This document shows positions 15,651-22,090 of a stretch of DNA of 43,002 nt, one piece after another (within the stretch, counting starts at the first letter, position 1; each line of letters opens with the position of its first letter). The position numbers and the translations under genes were made by a program. The notes beneath the pieces are model-generated. The model made no database searches and had not been told where the DNA came from. It worked only from the letters and a program-made list of their open reading frames with translations. This stretch comes from an uncultured bacterium (GTDB lineage: Bacteria > Patescibacteriota > Patescibacteriia > Patescibacteriales > UBA12465), in NCBI GenBank assembly GCA_937983635.1, contig CALJZR010000027.1, forward strand, positions 1-43,002, written 5' to 3'.

Positions 15651-17918
15651 TTAGAAGCGTGGTCTTCTGGGGGCGTCATCGCGCCTCGGAAAGCGACCGC
15701 GATCACCGCCGGGAGCCGGGCGACGGAAGCCACCCATGCGATTTTCCGGACTGCCTTTACCTTTTTCGTCTTTCCAATAGGCTTCATTTTCGCTTAAACC
15801 TTTCATGGTGAGGTTAATGCGTCCCTGATCATCAATTTCGATAATTTTTACAGTAACTATGTCACCGATATTGAGTAAATCACCAGGAGTATTAACGAAG
15901 TAGGGCGCAAGTTCGCCGGCCCTCACTAAGCCGTCTTGGCTGTTGTTTAATTGGACGAAGGCGCCGAAATCCATCATTCTTACCACCTTACCAGTAAATA
16001 TTTCTCCGACTTCAAAAACATGGACAATGGCTTTTACTTGCTCAACCGCCTCGTTAACTTTAACGCTATCAGTGCCGCAGACCATTACTAGGCCGTCATC
16101 ATCGATGTCGATGCTGACACCGGTTTCATCAATAATTTTATTAATAACTTTTCCGCCCGGACCGATGATAGCGCCGATTTTTTCAGGATCAACATGGAAG
16201 CTGATAATTCTCGGAGCATAAGGGGATAGTTCGGTGCGGGGAGCGGGAATGGCGTCAGTAATAACTTTTAAGATTTTATTTAAAGCTTCGCGCCCTTGTT
16301 TAAAGGTTTGCTTCATGATTTCTGGAGTGAGGCCTTCGGTCTTAGTATCTAATTGGATGCCAGTTAAGCCAGTATCGGTACCGGTAATTTTAAAGTCCAT
16401 GCCGCCATCTCCGTCTTCTAAATCTTGGATATCAGTTAATACTTGCCATTTGCTTAAGTCTTTATAAGAAGCTAAGCCCATAGCGATGCCCACCACTGGT
16501 TTTTTAATAGGAACGCCAGCATCCATTAAAGCGAGAGTGGAGGCGCAGGTAGAAGCCATTGAAGAGGAACCATTAGAACCAAGGGTTTCGCTGACCACGC
16601 GGACAGCGTAAGGAAAATCTTCTTTATTAGGAATCATCGGCAGCAAAGCTTTCTCGGCTAGAGCACCATGTCCGATTTCTCTTCGGCCAGTGCCGCGTAG
16701 CGGAGAAGCTTCACCCACGCTGAAAGGCGGGAAATTATAGTGATGCATGTAGCGCTTCTTGCTTTGCCCTTCCATGCCTTCCAGTGATTGTTCTAGACCA
16801 GGAGCACCTAAAGTTACAATTGATAAGACCTGGGTTTCGCCCCGAGAGAATAGGGAGGTGCCGTGATCGCGGGGGAGTAGACCAACTTCTGCGTTTAAGG
16901 CGCGGATTTCATCAAGAGCTCGACCATCAACGCGTCTGCCTTCTTCTAAGATAGCGCGCGTTATTTCTTCATCAACTATTTTTTCCACTAGCGATTTAAT
17001 GGCGTAGCCGCGTTTATCGGCGCTGATATTTTGGGAGAAAAGATAGGCGTCTAATTGTTCTTTAATTGCACCAATGGCTGCCTTACGTTCGCCTTTAGTA
17101 TAATATATTTTATCAAATAAAATATTTTTTACATTTTCTCTCAACCAAGTTTCGCCGAGATTAAGGAGGGTTTTTTTATCTTCTTCTTGCTTGAGTTCAT
17201 CTTCGCTCTTTAAAGATTTTTTAATGCTGACAGTCTTAGGAGTGACTTGTTTTTGTAATTCTACAATCAAGTCAATGGCTGGCTGCATTTTTTCTTGACC
17301 AGCCAGAATTGCCTCCAAGATTAAATCTTCTGAGACTTCATTAGCACCGGCTTCAATCATGATAGTTTTTCCTTTGGTGCCGGCTACTACTAAGTCTAAA
17401 CTGCTTAGAGCTTGCTCAGCATAGGTGGGATTGAAAATGAATTCATTTTCAATGCGGCCGATGCGGATGCCGCCGATGGGGCCGCGCCAATCTATTCCAG
17501 AAATAGCGAGGGCCGCGGAAGAGGCGACGAGGGAGACGATATCATGGTCGTTTTCTTGGTCAACTGCCAGTACCGTGATAATCACTTGGACATCGCGGCG
17601 GTCGTCTTGATCAAAAAGCGGGCGAATCGAACGATCAATCATACGTCCGGTCAAAACGGATTCATCAGTAGGGCGGCCTTCGCGCTTAACCCAGCGGGAA
17701 CCTTTAATGATGCCGGCTGCGTAAAGTTTCTCTTGAAACTCCACCATTAAAGGGAAGAAATCAATTCCTTCCCGAGAAGATTTGTTTTGCACGACGGTGG
17801 CCATGACTACGGTTTCGCCGTATTGGACCAAGACGGCGGAATCGGCCTGTAAAGCCATTTTACCAGTCTTAATAGTGAGCTGGCGGCCAAGCCAGTCAGT
17901 ACTAACTATTTTTTCCAT
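15651..17918 (-). CDS. pnp: Polynucleotide phosphorylase
   Basis: PNPase degrades RNA 3' to 5' with phosphate and can add tails. Its length of 755 residues is normal. It has two RNase PH domains: the first starts QLTIKTGKMALQADSA, and the second holds RRVDGRALDEIR, SLFSRGETQVL and the catalytic region around KITGTDTGLTGIQLD. Then come a KH domain with IGAIIGPGGKVI and an S1 domain (FTGKVVRMMDFGAFV). The tail is Arg/Gly/Pro-rich (GGFRRPAPGG). It lies downstream of rpsO and an NYN gene, a variation of the common rpsO-pnp order. A long inverted repeat in its leader recalls the autoregulated pnp leader of enterobacteria. Confidence 0.97.
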   Translation of the reverse strand: MEKIVSTDWLGRQLTIKTGKMALQADSAVLVQYGETVVMATVVQNKSSREGIDFFPLMVEFQEKLYAAGIIKGSRWVKREGRPTDESVLTGRMIDRSIRPLFDQDDRRDVQVIITVLAVDQENDHDIVSLVASSAALAISGIDWRGPIGGIRIGRIENEFIFNPTYAEQALSSLDLVVAGTKGKTIMIEAGANEVSEDLILEAILAGQEKMQPAIDLIVELQKQVTPKTVSIKKSLKSEDELKQEEDKKTLLNLGETWLRENVKNILFDKIYYTKGERKAAIGAIKEQLDAYLFSQNISADKRGYAIKSLVEKIVDEEITRAILEEGRRVDGRALDEIRALNAEVGLLPRDHGTSLFSRGETQVLSIVTLGAPGLEQSLEGMEGQSKKRYMHHYNFPPFSVGEASPLRGTGRREIGHGALAEKALLPMIPNKEDFPYAVRVVSETLGSNGSSSMASTCASTLALMDAGVPIKKPVVGIAMGLASYKDLSKWQVLTDIQDLEDGDGGMDFKITGTDTGLTGIQLDTKTEGLTPEIMKQTFKQGREALNKILKVITDAIPAPRTELSPYAPRIISFHVDPEKIGAIIGPGGKVINKIIDETGVSIDIDDDGLVMVCGTDSVKVNEAVEQVKAIVHVFEVGEIFTGKVVRMMDFGAFVQLNNSQDGLVRAGELAPYFVNTPGDLLNIGDIVTVKIIEIDDQGRINLTMKGLSENEAYWKDEKGKGSPENRMGGFRRPAPGGDRGRFPRRDDAPRRPRF

Positions 17919-17930
17919 ATTGTTTTTGAG

Positions 17931-18030
17931 CCTGGCCTTTAAATTACAGAACTGTATAGCCTTCCGCTCGGATAATTAAATAATTAGGCGCGCGCGAATC
18001 ATCTACAGTGCTATCTATTTAAAGGTCAGG
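17931..18030 (-). promoter_or_regulatory. Long-range stem in the pnp leader
   Basis: cctggcctttaaat (17931-17944) pairs with atttaaaggtcagg (18017-18030) in 14 positions including one wobble, enclosing 72 nt. Inside it tacag-type and gctat-type segments (17945-17960 and 18002-18015) can pair in two exclusive ways. It is 12 nt upstream of the pnp start. Confidence 0.55.
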
Positions 18031-18060
18031 ACATTAATAAAAAATTTTGATTTACTAAAA

Positions 18061-18080
18061 GATCGGCCTAGCGGCCGATC
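18061..18080 (-). terminator. Terminator overlapping the NYN gene stop codon
   Basis: gatcggcc (18061-18068) pairs with ggccgatc (18073-18080), with tagc as the loop. The stop codon TAG of the upstream gene falls in the loop. On the minus strand ttttag follows. Confidence 0.65.
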
Positions 18081-18568
18081 AAGAATTTACGGTCGCTGCT
18101 AAGATCGATGAAGTCATCGACTTCTTCGATTAAGCGGGAAGAGCAGGTCTTACGGAAAGCCATTACTTCCACTAGACAGCCTTTATTGTTCTGCAGGTAG
18201 GATACTAACGGTAGATAATCACCGTCGCCAGAAACTAAAACAATCACATCTAATTTATCGGCAAGCTTGATCGCGTCAATTGCAATTCCTACATCCCAGT
18301 CAGCTTTTTTAGCACCGCCGGCAAAAATTTGCAGGTCCTTCATTCTCACTTCAAAACCTTGCTGGCTTAAAGCTTCAAAGAAGGCAGTTTCTTCCTCATT
18401 TTCTGCCCGGATAACATAAGCAGTGGCCCGGATCAATTTCCGGTCGGCCACTGCTTTGCTAAGTATTTCTTTAAAGTTAACGCGTCTGCCGTAAAGGTTT
18501 TTAGCAGAATGGTACATGTTGGCGACATCTATCAAGACGCCGACGCGCTGTTCTTTGTGTTTAATCAT
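18068..18568 (-). CDS. NYN-domain protein (LabA/DUF88 family, PIN-like nuclease fold)
   Basis: The protein has 166 residues. GVLIDVANMYHSAK at 10-23 gives the first conserved Asp, KADWDVGIAIDA near 87-98 the second acidic cluster, and VLVSGDGDYLPLVSYL near 110-125 the SGDxDF/Y-type motif. These are the signatures of the NYN/LabA branch of PIN-like metal-dependent RNases. It lies between rpsO and pnp on the same strand, so a role in RNA processing or decay is plausible, but the substrate is unknown. Its stop codon lies inside a terminator hairpin, which may uncouple it from pnp. Confidence 0.9.
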   Translation of the reverse strand: MIKHKEQRVGVLIDVANMYHSAKNLYGRRVNFKEILSKAVADRKLIRATAYVIRAENEEETAFFEALSQQGFEVRMKDLQIFAGGAKKADWDVGIAIDAIKLADKLDVIVLVSGDGDYLPLVSYLQNNKGCLVEVMAFRKTCSSRLIEEVDDFIDLSSDRKFLIGR

Positions 18569-18574
18569 AAGTAA

Positions 18575-18961
18575 TTATTCATTTTCTTCCGTCTCTTCTG
18601 GAATGATTTCTGCCACCTCTTCTTCATCTTCGTTGGTGACGCTATATTTCTTTTCTTTTAACTTTTCTTCCTCTTCTTCGGCTTGTAATTTTTGAGCAAT
18701 CTTTAACTTAAGCTTTTCAGCTAATTCTTTAAATTGATCAAAATTTTCTTTTTGTAAATATTTTAAGAGTTTGCGGCGCTCGCCTACTTTTTTCAATAAA
18801 CCGCGGCGGGAAGAGTAGTCATGCTTATGCTGTTTCAGGTGTTCGGTCAATTGTTTAATTTCTTCAGTTAAAATCGCAATTTGAACTTGCGGAGAGCCGG
18901 TATCAGTATCATGAACGCGGAATTTCTTAATGATTTTTTCTTTGTTTTTTTTATCTAACAT
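18575..18961 (-). CDS. rpsO: Ribosomal protein S15 with acidic C-terminal extension
   Basis: S15 binds the 16S central domain and bridges the subunits. Residues 1-88 form the usual four-helix S15 (HDTDTGSPQVQIAILTEEI, HKHDYSSRRGLLKKVGERRKLL in part, YLQKENFDQF). About 40 residues follow, very rich in Glu (AEEEEEKLKEKK ... IIPEETEENE), giving 128 residues against the usual 89. I use the ATG at 18961; a GTG at 18997 would add 12 residues from the leader. It follows rpsT by about 70 nt and is 6 nt upstream of the NYN gene, so these two are co-transcribed. Confidence 0.95.
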   Translation of the reverse strand: MLDKKNKEKIIKKFRVHDTDTGSPQVQIAILTEEIKQLTEHLKQHKHDYSSRRGLLKKVGERRKLLKYLQKENFDQFKELAEKLKLKIAQKLQAEEEEEKLKEKKYSVTNEDEEEVAEIIPEETEENE

Positions 18962-18965
18962 AGTT

Positions 18966-19012
18966 TTTTCGCTTTTTCCGAGAAAGGGGACTTGCACCCG
19001 TCTCCCAGAAGA
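18966..19012 (-). promoter_or_regulatory. Possible folded rpsO leader
   Basis: The minus strand holds ggg-tgcaagt-ccc inside gaga/tctc, just upstream of the rpsO ATG. S15 often represses its own mRNA through a junction of this size. This is inference from a short fold only. Confidence 0.3.
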
Positions 19013-19032
19013 AGTGGTTATTTATAAAACGC

Positions 19033-19293
19033 TTATTTCAGCGCGTTGATTTTTTTAGCCAAACGAGATTTCTTGCGGGCAGCATTGCCTTTTTTGATAA
19101 CTCCTTTTTTAGCAGCCTTGTCCACCGCCTTCATTACCAAGGCCAGGTCTTCTTTCACGCTCTTATCAGCCGCTTGCACTTTTTTTAGGCTCTTTTTGAC
19201 AGCGGTTTTCATGACGTTTTTAACTTTGAGATTGGCGGCTTCTCTCTTTACGCTCTTGCGCAGTTCTTTTTTCGCCGATTTCTTATTAGGCAT
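19033..19293 (-). CDS. rpsT: Ribosomal protein S20
   Basis: S20 is a small helical 30S protein that binds the 16S 5' domain. It has 86 residues with the family opening MPNKKSAKKELRKSVKRE, long Lys-rich helices and the conserved GVIKKGNAARKKSRLAKKIN near the C-terminus. Gene order is rpsT-rpsO-NYN-pnp on the minus strand. The promoter candidates at 19320-19365 lie directly upstream. The nearest gene upstream is a DUF3850-like gene in the tRNA island. Confidence 0.96.
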   Translation of the reverse strand: MPNKKSAKKELRKSVKREAANLKVKNVMKTAVKKSLKKVQAADKSVKEDLALVMKAVDKAAKKGVIKKGNAARKKSRLAKKINALK

Positions 19294-19319
19294 ACAAAAT
19301 TTTTGATAAATTAGGTAAA

Positions 19320-19365
19320 TTATTAAAAGTATTCTTATGTTAGCACAAAACTAAACAAAAATCAA
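19320..19365 (-). promoter_or_regulatory. Putative overlapping rpsT promoters
   Basis: Two minus-strand pairs with 17-nt spacers are present: TTGTGC/TAATAA (19343-19348, 19320-19325) and TTGATT/TAACAT (19360-19365, 19337-19342). Neither is close to consensus, but the position before S20 fits. Confidence 0.4.
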
Positions 19366-19414
19366 GACCCAGTTAGGACTGATTTTGGGGTGATATTATT
19401 GTAAAAATGAGCTT

Positions 19415-19678
19415 TTATCCTAGAGAAATTATTTGCAATCCCTTTTCTCTGATTTCCTCTTCCGTCCAGAAGAGTTTTTCAATCTTAAATTGATTTACTC
19501 CCAGGACTTTTTTCTCTAATGTTCGCCCAGTATATTCTTTAGTTTCGGGGTTATATTCTTTCAAAACTAACAAATCGCCAGTCTTGATTATAAAGTCGTT
19601 TAAACGGAGTTCGAAGGTTTTACTGCCGTCCATGATTTCTTGGAAATATTGAGGCAGAATTTTTTTCTTTATAATCAT
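19415..19678 (-). CDS. DUF3850 / ASCH-like small RNA-binding domain protein
   Basis: The product has 87 residues. ILPQYFQEIMDGSKTFELRLND at about 8-29 (shown only in part as KTFELRLND), then GDLLVLKEYNPETKEYTGR, matches the DUF3850 pattern of a PUA/ASCH-type fold. The family occurs in phages and bacteria and is predicted to bind RNA; no reaction is established. The start at 19678 lies 7 nt after the 3' end of tRNA-Pro, leaving no room for a Shine-Dalgarno. The mRNA is therefore probably released by tRNA 3' processing and would be almost leaderless. A longer frame that runs backwards through the tRNA was rejected. Confidence 0.75.
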   Translation of the reverse strand: MIIKKKILPQYFQEIMDGSKTFELRLNDFIIKTGDLLVLKEYNPETKEYTGRTLEKKVLGVNQFKIEKLFWTEEEIREKGLQIISLG

Positions 19679-19685
19679 ATAAATG

Positions 19686-19759
19686 TCGGGGTACTGGGAC
19701 TTGAACCCAGAATCTCCTGCTCCCAAAGCAGGCGCCCTAGCCAATTAGGCCATACCCCG
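19686..19759 (-). tRNA. tRNA-Pro (anticodon TGG)
   Basis: The gene has 74 nt, acceptor cggggta/taccccg, anticodon stem cctgc/gcagg and loop tttggga. The T arm is ctggg/cccag. CCA is not encoded and the discriminator is A. It is wedged between the HTH/LAGLIDADG-like gene (5 nt upstream) and the DUF3850-like gene (7 nt downstream), all on one strand. Confidence 0.95.
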
Positions 19760-19764
19760 TTATT

Positions 19765-20451
19765 TTAATTCTTGAATTTTTTCTTCAAAAAGTCAATCCA
19801 ACCAATTAGACGGAAAAAAAGAACGACGTTGTTTATTCTTAAATGGATTGTCCCGTGTTGAAGTTTATTTTTAACTTTACTCCGACTAGATTTGCTAATT
19901 ACATGACTTACTCGTAAGAAGTTATTATCATGCAAGCCTGTGGTTTTCTTCCAGAATTCTATATTTTTTGCATCGTCGTTGACGTTGTGAGACATTAATT
20001 GGACCTTGATATCAGATTTTTTTATTGGCAGGAACTTAAAGAAAAACTTTATCATCACTTTAATCATTTCTGGATCTGAGTTAGCAAAATCTATACTTTT
20101 CCACTTACTCCCTTCAGCACCTTTTTTATAGCCTTCGCCCCAATAGAGAGCCAAACCCGTCAGAAATAAAGGGTCATCAGAAAATTTTTTTGCTTCATTC
20201 TCGGCTTTTATTCTATTTTTTCCATGATTTTCTTGCGTTATTTTGCTTCTAAGTTTATTTCTTTGTATTAATTTTATTATTTTTGTAGACCGGACATGCT
20301 GGTTTATTTTTTCTTTTGACTGAGGGTTTAATTCAATATTTTTTAACCAAGAGCTTAAAGTGCTTTTGGGGACATTAAGGCTGTCCCTTATTTGGCTGTA
20401 AGTAAGACCGTTATATCTTAATTTTATCGCTGTAGTTTTATCTTTTCTCAT
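19765..20451 (-). CDS. HTH plus LAGLIDADG-like protein
   Basis: The product has 228 residues. Residues 8-38 form a helix-turn-helix (LRYNGLTYSQIRDSLNVPKS then TLSSWLKNI). A basic linker follows. FLTGLALYWGEG near 97-108 resembles the LAGLIDADG helix of homing endonucleases, followed by SIDFANSDPEMIKVMIKFF. With one such motif it would act as a dimer. Related proteins are common in Patescibacteria and mostly unannotated; nuclease activity is not shown. It is very AT-rich compared with its neighbours and lies 5 nt from tRNA-Pro and about 60 nt from the intron-bearing tRNA-Phe, which suggests mobility. A 15-bp terminator-like hairpin ends exactly at its start codon and no SD is present, so expression may be low or controlled. 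Confidence 0.72.
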   Translation of the reverse strand: MRKDKTTAIKLRYNGLTYSQIRDSLNVPKSTLSSWLKNIELNPQSKEKINQHVRSTKIIKLIQRNKLRSKITQENHGKNRIKAENEAKKFSDDPLFLTGLALYWGEGYKKGAEGSKWKSIDFANSDPEMIKVMIKFFFKFLPIKKSDIKVQLMSHNVNDDAKNIEFWKKTTGLHDNNFLRVSHVISKSSRSKVKNKLQHGTIHLRINNVVLFFRLIGWIDFLKKKFKN

Positions 20452-20498
20452 AAAAAAATGAACCCAATATTATCAATTTATCATGGGTTCATTTTTTT
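20452..20498 (-). terminator. 15-bp inverted repeat with T run abutting a start codon
   Basis: aaaaaaatgaaccca (20452-20466) and tgggttcattttttt (20484-20498) pair perfectly, with a 17-nt loop. It begins 13 nt after tRNA-Phe and should end that transcript. Its T run directly precedes the ATG at 20451. The loop contains a TAATAT that could be a -10 for the downstream gene. Confidence 0.8.
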
Positions 20499-20511
20499 GT
20501 CCACTTATTTG

Positions 20512-20828
20512 TGCCCCGGGTCAGAATTGAACTGACGACACAAGGATTTTCCTTTATTGGTGCTTAGGTTTCCCTAAGGATTGGACTATATCATCTCCGT
20601 TTTATCAAAAGATAAAGGGCGGAGTCGGGCGCTCGCGGCGGGGTTATTGTTGGGCTCACCCGCTAGTCTCTACACCTTCTTCAATCTAAAACCCGATTGA
20701 AGCTTGGCTCGGGATTGCCTGGCGTAAAACGCTGAAGGTTTCCCCGAATTCACCCGATTTTCATTCCAGTGTTTCCACTGAACGGACCGAAAATCCAGTC
20801 CTTTGCTCTACCACTGAGCTACCGAGGC
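20512..20828 (-). tRNA. tRNA-Phe (anticodon GAA) interrupted by a group I intron
   Basis: Exon 1 (20797-20828, 32 nt) ends at U33 and exon 2 (20512-20551, 40 nt) begins with the anticodon GAA. The spliced 72-nt cloverleaf has acceptor gcctcgg/ccggggc, anticodon stem aagga/tcctt, loop ctgaaaa and T arm gtcag/ctgac with discriminator A. CCA is not encoded. The loop and variable arm (gtgtc) match bacterial tRNA-Phe. It is the third tRNA of a unit with tRNA-Ile and initiator tRNA-Met. Confidence 0.93.
20552..20796 (-). mobile_element. Group I intron (IC3-like), 245 nt, in tRNA-Phe
   Basis: P1 is ggact (exon) with ggtcc (intron), leaving the canonical U-G pair at the 5' splice site. ggattttc in the P1 loop is exactly complementary to the exon 2 start gaaaatcc (P10). 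The intron ends in G. Core elements are present in order: P2 cagtg-gaaa-cactg, then tcggggaaacc (P) and ggcaatcccgagcc (Q) forming P4. A P6 extension ttcaatc/gattgaa follows, then R with agagacta and S with tagtcc (P7). The P8 arm is ctccg/cggag and P9 is cttagg-gaaa-cctaag. The core closely resembles the cyanobacterial tRNA-Leu intron. It carries no ORF. Confidence 0.92.
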
Positions 20829-20847
20829 CTGACTGAAAACAGATTAG

Positions 20848-20920
20848 TTGCGGGAGCTGGATTCGAACCAGCGACCTCCAGGTTATGGGCCTGGCGAGCT
20901 GCCAACTGCTCTATCCCGCT
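20848..20920 (-). tRNA. Initiator tRNA-fMet (anticodon CAT)
   Basis: The gene has 73 nt. Initiator hallmarks are seen: an unpaired A1-A72 end and an A11-U24 pair in the D stem. The anticodon stem ccagg/cctgg has two of the three usual G-C pairs (the third is A-U). The loop is cccataa. CCA is not encoded. Confidence 0.94.
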
Positions 20921-20945
20921 ATTTTTTAATTTTTGAACGGCAAAG

Positions 20946-21019
20946 TGGGCAATGGAGGATTCGAACCTCCGACCTCAACATTATCAGTGTTGCGCTCTAA
21001 CCAACTGAGCTAATTGCCC
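20946..21019 (-). tRNA. tRNA-Ile (anticodon GAT)
   Basis: The gene has 74 nt, acceptor gggcaat/attgccc, anticodon stem caaca/tgttg with loop ctgataa, and T arm ggagg/cctcc. It is the first gene of the tRNA unit. CCA is not encoded. Confidence 0.95.
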
Positions 21020-21072
21020 TTAATTTTAGGAAAGTAACAATAAAAAATAAGTTTCTGGCAACTTCTTGATAA

Positions 21073-21101
21073 AATATAACAGAATAGAAATAAAAAAGCA
21101 A
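21073..21101 (-). promoter_or_regulatory. Promoter of the tRNA-Ile/fMet/Phe unit
   Basis: TTGCTT (21096-21101), 17 nt and TATATT (21073-21078) on the minus strand, about 50 nt before tRNA-Ile. Confidence 0.6.
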
Positions 21102-21121
21102 GCGTTTTTTTGGGCTGATTT

Positions 21122-22090
21122 TTAACTTAAATCTGCGGTTAACAGGAAGAGTTCGCTTTTGATATCAGCCTGACCTTGCTTATTTTTAAAATCAAGGAGA
21201 AGTAGTTTATCTAGATTGCTTTGGAGTTCGTTTAAGGAGAACTTGGCGCTTTGGCTTATACCCTTCTTTACTACGAAGGGGTGGAGTTTTAATTTGCTGA
21301 CGAGCTGGTTTTCACTTAGGCGTTCTTGAGATTGCATTACTTTGATTTGAAGCATGATTTTAAATTGGCGCTGGAACATGGCGAGTAGGTATTCCGCGCT
21401 TAGACCGGCGGCAAATTGTTCGGCCAAGAGCTGGAGGGCGGCTTTACTGTTTCTAGCCCCTAAAGCATCAGTGAGGGCAAAAATATTGTCTTCGATCTCA
21501 CCCTTTACCATCTCTTGGACTAGGGTGTTATCAATGATTTTCCCGTTACTGGCGGCTAATAATTTTTTAATTTCATTATCCAGGCGCCAGAGATCATTGC
21601 CGGTGCGGGCAATGAGCAAGGAGAGGGCGCTGGGGGTAATTTGCCCCTTGTGGTCGGCGATTATTTTTTTAGCCCAATCTAAGGTTTGAGTATTATTCAA
21701 AGGTTTGAATTCTTGGACAAAGGGCTGTTTTAAGAGCCAGGCGTATAATTTTTTTGCTTCTGCTTTTAATTTGGTAGGAGTAGTCTCTTCCTCGCTAAAG
21801 ACAATCGCATTATCTTCAGCCCCAGCATTTTTAGAGCACAATTGTAAAAGCAGGCTAAAAACTTCTTCATCTTTGTTGAGAAAAATGTTTTCAATAATTA
21901 CCATTCTTTTTTTGGTAAATAAAGAAGCGCCGCTGATTTTTTCTTGAAGTTCCTGGCGGTTGCTTTGCTTGCCGTCGAGCACTACTAAACTTTGCCCCAG
22001 GACGTCAACGGCGGCCATGAAACGTTCTTTTAGTTCTTTAAGTTTTTGCCGTCTTCGAAAAGAGTCGGCACCGTGCAGCAGAAAAATCAT
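21122..22090 (-). CDS. holA: DNA polymerase III subunit delta
   Basis: HolA is the clamp-loader subunit that opens the beta sliding clamp. The protein has 322 residues. It opens MIFLLHGADSFRRRQKLKELKERF, the usual delta start (F-L-x-G-x-D). ARTGNDLWRLDNEIKKL near 170-186 is the conserved G-x-D-x-x-x-L-x-x-E-x-x-K-L segment, and FALTDALGARN near 212-222 is also typical. I choose the ATG at 22090, which overlaps the murI stop as ATGA; an upstream TTG is less likely. This overlap indicates translational coupling at the end of the polA-murD-murI-holA operon. Sequence conservation in this family is low, so the call rests on the pattern and length. Confidence 0.88.
   Translation of the reverse strand: MIFLLHGADSFRRRQKLKELKERFMAAVDVLGQSLVVLDGKQSNRQELQEKISGASLFTKKRMVIIENIFLNKDEEVFSLLLQLCSKNAGAEDNAIVFSEEETTPTKLKAEAKKLYAWLLKQPFVQEFKPLNNTQTLDWAKKIIADHKGQITPSALSLLIARTGNDLWRLDNEIKKLLAASNGKIIDNTLVQEMVKGEIEDNIFALTDALGARNSKAALQLLAEQFAAGLSAEYLLAMFQRQFKIMLQIKVMQSQERLSENQLVSKLKLHPFVVKKGISQSAKFSLNELQSNLDKLLLLDFKNKQGQADIKSELFLLTADLS

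Noticed and set aside
18962..19020. A tRNA-like segment (gggtgcaagtcccc) before rpsO
   Set aside because: A T-arm-like hairpin exists, but no matching acceptor, D or anticodon arms are found. It is better seen as an rpsO leader fold.
19679..19744. Upstream extension of the DUF3850-like gene
   Set aside because: The extension translates tRNA-Pro. The ATG at 19678 gives the domain start expected for the family.
22087..22090. Possible TGA reassignment as in some Patescibacteria
   Set aside because: TGA ends murI in an ATGA overlap with holA, and no in-frame TGA is needed in any gene here. The standard bacterial code is used.
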